From Bacteroidota bacterium (GTDB lineage Bacteria; Bacteroidota; Bacteroidia; Chitinophagales; BACL12), in NCBI GenBank assembly GCA_016718035.1, contig JADKEK010000001.1:248001-312000 (forward strand): a DNA stretch of 64,000 nt. The letters run 5' to 3'. The notes below the pieces were generated by a model. It did not search any database. It was not told the origin of the DNA and saw nothing but the letters and a program-made list of their open reading frames with translations. The position numbers were made by a program, and so were the translations under genes. The first letter of the stretch is position 1; every line of letters begins with the position of its first letter. Below, one piece after another: positions 63,449 to 64,000 of the stretch.

Positions 63449-63490
63449 GGCTTGGTAGCTCAATCCGCCTTGGCGGAAGCATCATCAAAT
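63449..63490 (+). pseudogene. 5' tRNA fragment with palindrome replacing its D-loop
   Basis: GGCTTGGTAGCTCAA (63449-63463) matches the first 15 nt of the intact tRNA at 63491 in 13 of 15 positions. The next 8 nt of the tRNA (CTGAATAG) are replaced by the 14-nt palindrome TCCGCCTTGGCGGA (63464-63477); AGCATC (63478-63483) then matches the tRNA again. The fragment sits between the promoter and the intact tRNA and would be transcribed with it. Confidence 0.7.
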
Positions 63491-63564
63491 GGCCTCGTAG
63501 CTCAACTGAATAGAGCATCTGACTACGGATCAGAAGGTTAGGGGTTTGAATCCCTTCGAGGTCA
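63491..63564 (+). tRNA. tRNA-Arg (anticodon ACG)
   Basis: 74-nt cloverleaf: acceptor GGCCTCG / CGAGGTC, D stem GCTC / GAGC, anticodon stem TCTGA / TCAGA with loop CTACGGA (anticodon ACG), five-nt variable loop, T stem AGGGG / CCCTT with loop TTTGAAT, discriminator A. CCA is not encoded. It has its own strong promoter and a terminator 5 nt downstream. Unusual: the D-loop GG is GA and the T-loop TTC is TTT, so the universal 19-56 elbow pair is A-U instead of G-C. Confidence 0.93.
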
Positions 63565-63568
63565 CTAT

Positions 63569-63596
63569 AATCCTGCTAAATGCAGGATTTTTTTTT
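63569..63596 (+). terminator. Terminator of tRNA-Arg
   Basis: AATCCTGC (63569-63576) / GCAGGATT (63582-63589), loop TAAAT, followed by a run of T. Confidence 0.92.
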
Positions 63597-63619
63597 GTTT
63601 AACCCTTAAATAACAATCA

Positions 63620-63871
63620 ATGTACTACACTTATGTATTACGTTCGTTGAAGAACGGCGTATTGTACAAAGGTCAAACTCAAGACCTAGTTTCGCGATTA
63701 GAAGTGCACAATGCAGGAATGGTTCGGTATACTAAAAAGTATATCCCATGGGAATTAGTGTATTTTGAAACATTTAATACACGTGCTGAGTCAATGGCGC
63801 GAGAAAAATATTTTAAATCAGGAGCAGGAAGAGAATGGTTGAAAAAACATTTGGAATCAATGGGTAAATGA
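63620..63871 (+). CDS. Single-domain GIY-YIG nuclease family protein
   Basis: 83 residues, one GIY-YIG domain with no DNA-binding extension. 'YYTYVLRSLKNGVLYKGQT' is the GIY/YIG strand pair (YIG is YKG here), R26 in 'DLVSRLEVHN' is the expected catalytic Arg and E62 in 'AREKYFKSG' the metal-binding Glu, followed by 'REWLKKH'. Such small nucleases (YhbQ/UvrC-like) are numerous in Bacteroidota; their role is mostly unproven. This copy lies 24 bp behind the tRNA-Arg terminator and is bracketed by a duplicate of the tRNA 3' half and terminator, as expected for a gene that arrived with a tRNA-targeted insertion (inference). Confidence 0.9.
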   Translation: MYYTYVLRSLKNGVLYKGQTQDLVSRLEVHNAGMVRYTKKYIPWELVYFETFNTRAESMAREKYFKSGAGREWLKKHLESMGK

Positions 63872-63888
63872 TAATGCTTGCTATAAAG

Positions 63889-63930
63889 CAGAAGGTTAGG
63901 GGTTTTCAGCCGAGGCGGATTCGAGGTCAC
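63889..63930 (+). pseudogene. 3' tRNA-Arg fragment with palindrome in its T arm
   Basis: CAGAAGGTTAGGGGTTT (63889-63905) and TTCGAGGTCAC (63920-63930) match the intact tRNA exactly. Between them the tRNA's 7 nt GAATCCC is replaced by the 14-nt TCAGCCGAGGCGGA (63906-63919), a variant of the palindrome seen at 63464. A hairpin terminator like that of the true tRNA follows. Confidence 0.75.
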
Positions 63931-63933
63931 ACT

Positions 63934-63960
63934 AATCCTGCTTATAGCAGGATTTTTTTT
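63934..63960 (+). terminator. Second copy of the tRNA-Arg terminator
   Basis: AATCCTGC (63934-63941) / GCAGGATT (63947-63954), loop TTATA, followed by T8. It has the same stem as the terminator at 63569-63596 with a different loop. Confidence 0.88.
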
Positions 63961-63970
63961 GAAGTATGTT

Positions 63971-64000
63971 CACCTGGATAGAGCATCCCGCCTAAGCGGG
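63971..64000 (+). pseudogene. tRNA D-arm fragment followed by palindrome, cut by the window end
   Basis: CACCTGGATAGAGCATC (about 63971-63986) resembles tRNA positions 12-28 ('CAACTGAATAGAGCATC' in the intact copy). It then runs into CCCGCCTAAGCGGG (63987-64000) where the anticodon stem should begin. The rest lies outside the window, so whether it continues as a tRNA is unknown. Confidence 0.55.

Larger units (their letters stand above)
63199..63490. repeat. Repeat and palindrome region between floA and tRNA-Arg
   Basis: No gene is supported in this 290-bp stretch. It starts with a low-complexity run of (G)ATGTG words (63199-63248), then two 14-nt palindromes of the TCCGCC..GGCGGA type (63249-63262 and 63288-63301), an inverted repeat TTCATTAT / ATAATGAA (63344-63351, 63361-63368), the tRNA promoter (63396-63426) and a tRNA 5' fragment (63449-63490). 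Confidence 0.75.

Noticed and set aside
1..64000. Prophage, integrative element or IS
   Set aside because: No transposase, integrase, terminase or conjugation gene was found; the only mobile-like signals are the short palindromes and the tRNA-GIY-YIG locus.

Overview
The window is ordinary-looking chromosomal DNA of a member of the Bacteroidota (Bacteroidetes); I cannot place it below phylum from sequence alone. Supporting signs are an AT-rich base composition, start codons mostly without Shine-Dalgarno sequences, several copies of the Bacteroidota promoter (TTTG, about 20 bp, TAnnTTTG), TonB-dependent receptors with carboxypeptidase-like plug extensions, and many secreted proteins ending in type IX secretion (T9SS) sorting domains (genes ending at 719 and 2275, the genes at 33843-37283 and 47288-50431, and a type B domain at 29775-30134) together with a PorP/SprF partner protein.

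Layout. 1-5822: a truncated Gly-rich T9SS cargo, a T9SS-exported serine hydrolase, an AraC regulator and an outer-membrane receptor. 6052-14635: a large flotillin with repeated N-terminal modules, glycine decarboxylase (gcvP), a small barrel protein, a SnoaL-like protein behind a perfect 42-bp palindrome, a deoxyhypusine-synthase-like enzyme and a CoA-transferase. 14824-21739, minus strand: DUF3078, mscL, GNAT, a NatAB-type ABC exporter, TraB/GumN and an S9 peptidase. 21924-25487: rpe, a TonB receptor, a cupin. 25495-33673, minus strand: TspO, two response regulators, DUF4159, rsmE, a PorP/SprF + mini type-B cargo + two SUMF-fold proteins block, and pckA. 33843-52147: a VCBS/FG-GAP surface protein, dprA, an M1 peptidase with a barrel-like C-terminus, rsmG, a papain-like protease, an S46 (DPP11-like) peptidase, a BNR-repeat surface protein and recN. 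52812-58248: UPF0173 hydrolase, parA, parB, DUF5683, dapB and PBP4, the conserved chromosome-partition neighbourhood of this phylum. 58280-63200: lipoprotein, DUF983, a TPR-CAP protein, NfeD and FloA. 63201-64000: a tRNA-Arg locus with a GIY-YIG nuclease gene and repeated tRNA fragments.

Three genes between 55.3 and 61.7 kb are broken by single-base lesions: DUF5683 (+1 shift at a G run), PBP4 (TAA inside the SxxK active-site motif) and TPR-CAP (-1 shift at a G run). They may be sequencing errors or real decay.

The most unusual region is the right end. A complete tRNA-Arg(ACG) with a strong promoter is followed by a single-domain GIY-YIG nuclease gene and then by a second copy of the tRNA 3' half plus its terminator. 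Three tRNA-like fragments there each have a piece replaced or followed by a 14-nt palindrome (TCCGCC..GGCGGA type), each at a different arm of the tRNA. This resembles a palindromic insertion element with affinity for tRNA sequence, possibly linked to the nuclease. Two intergenic stretches (44277-44856 and 52148-52811) hold a second, unrelated family of hairpin repeats.
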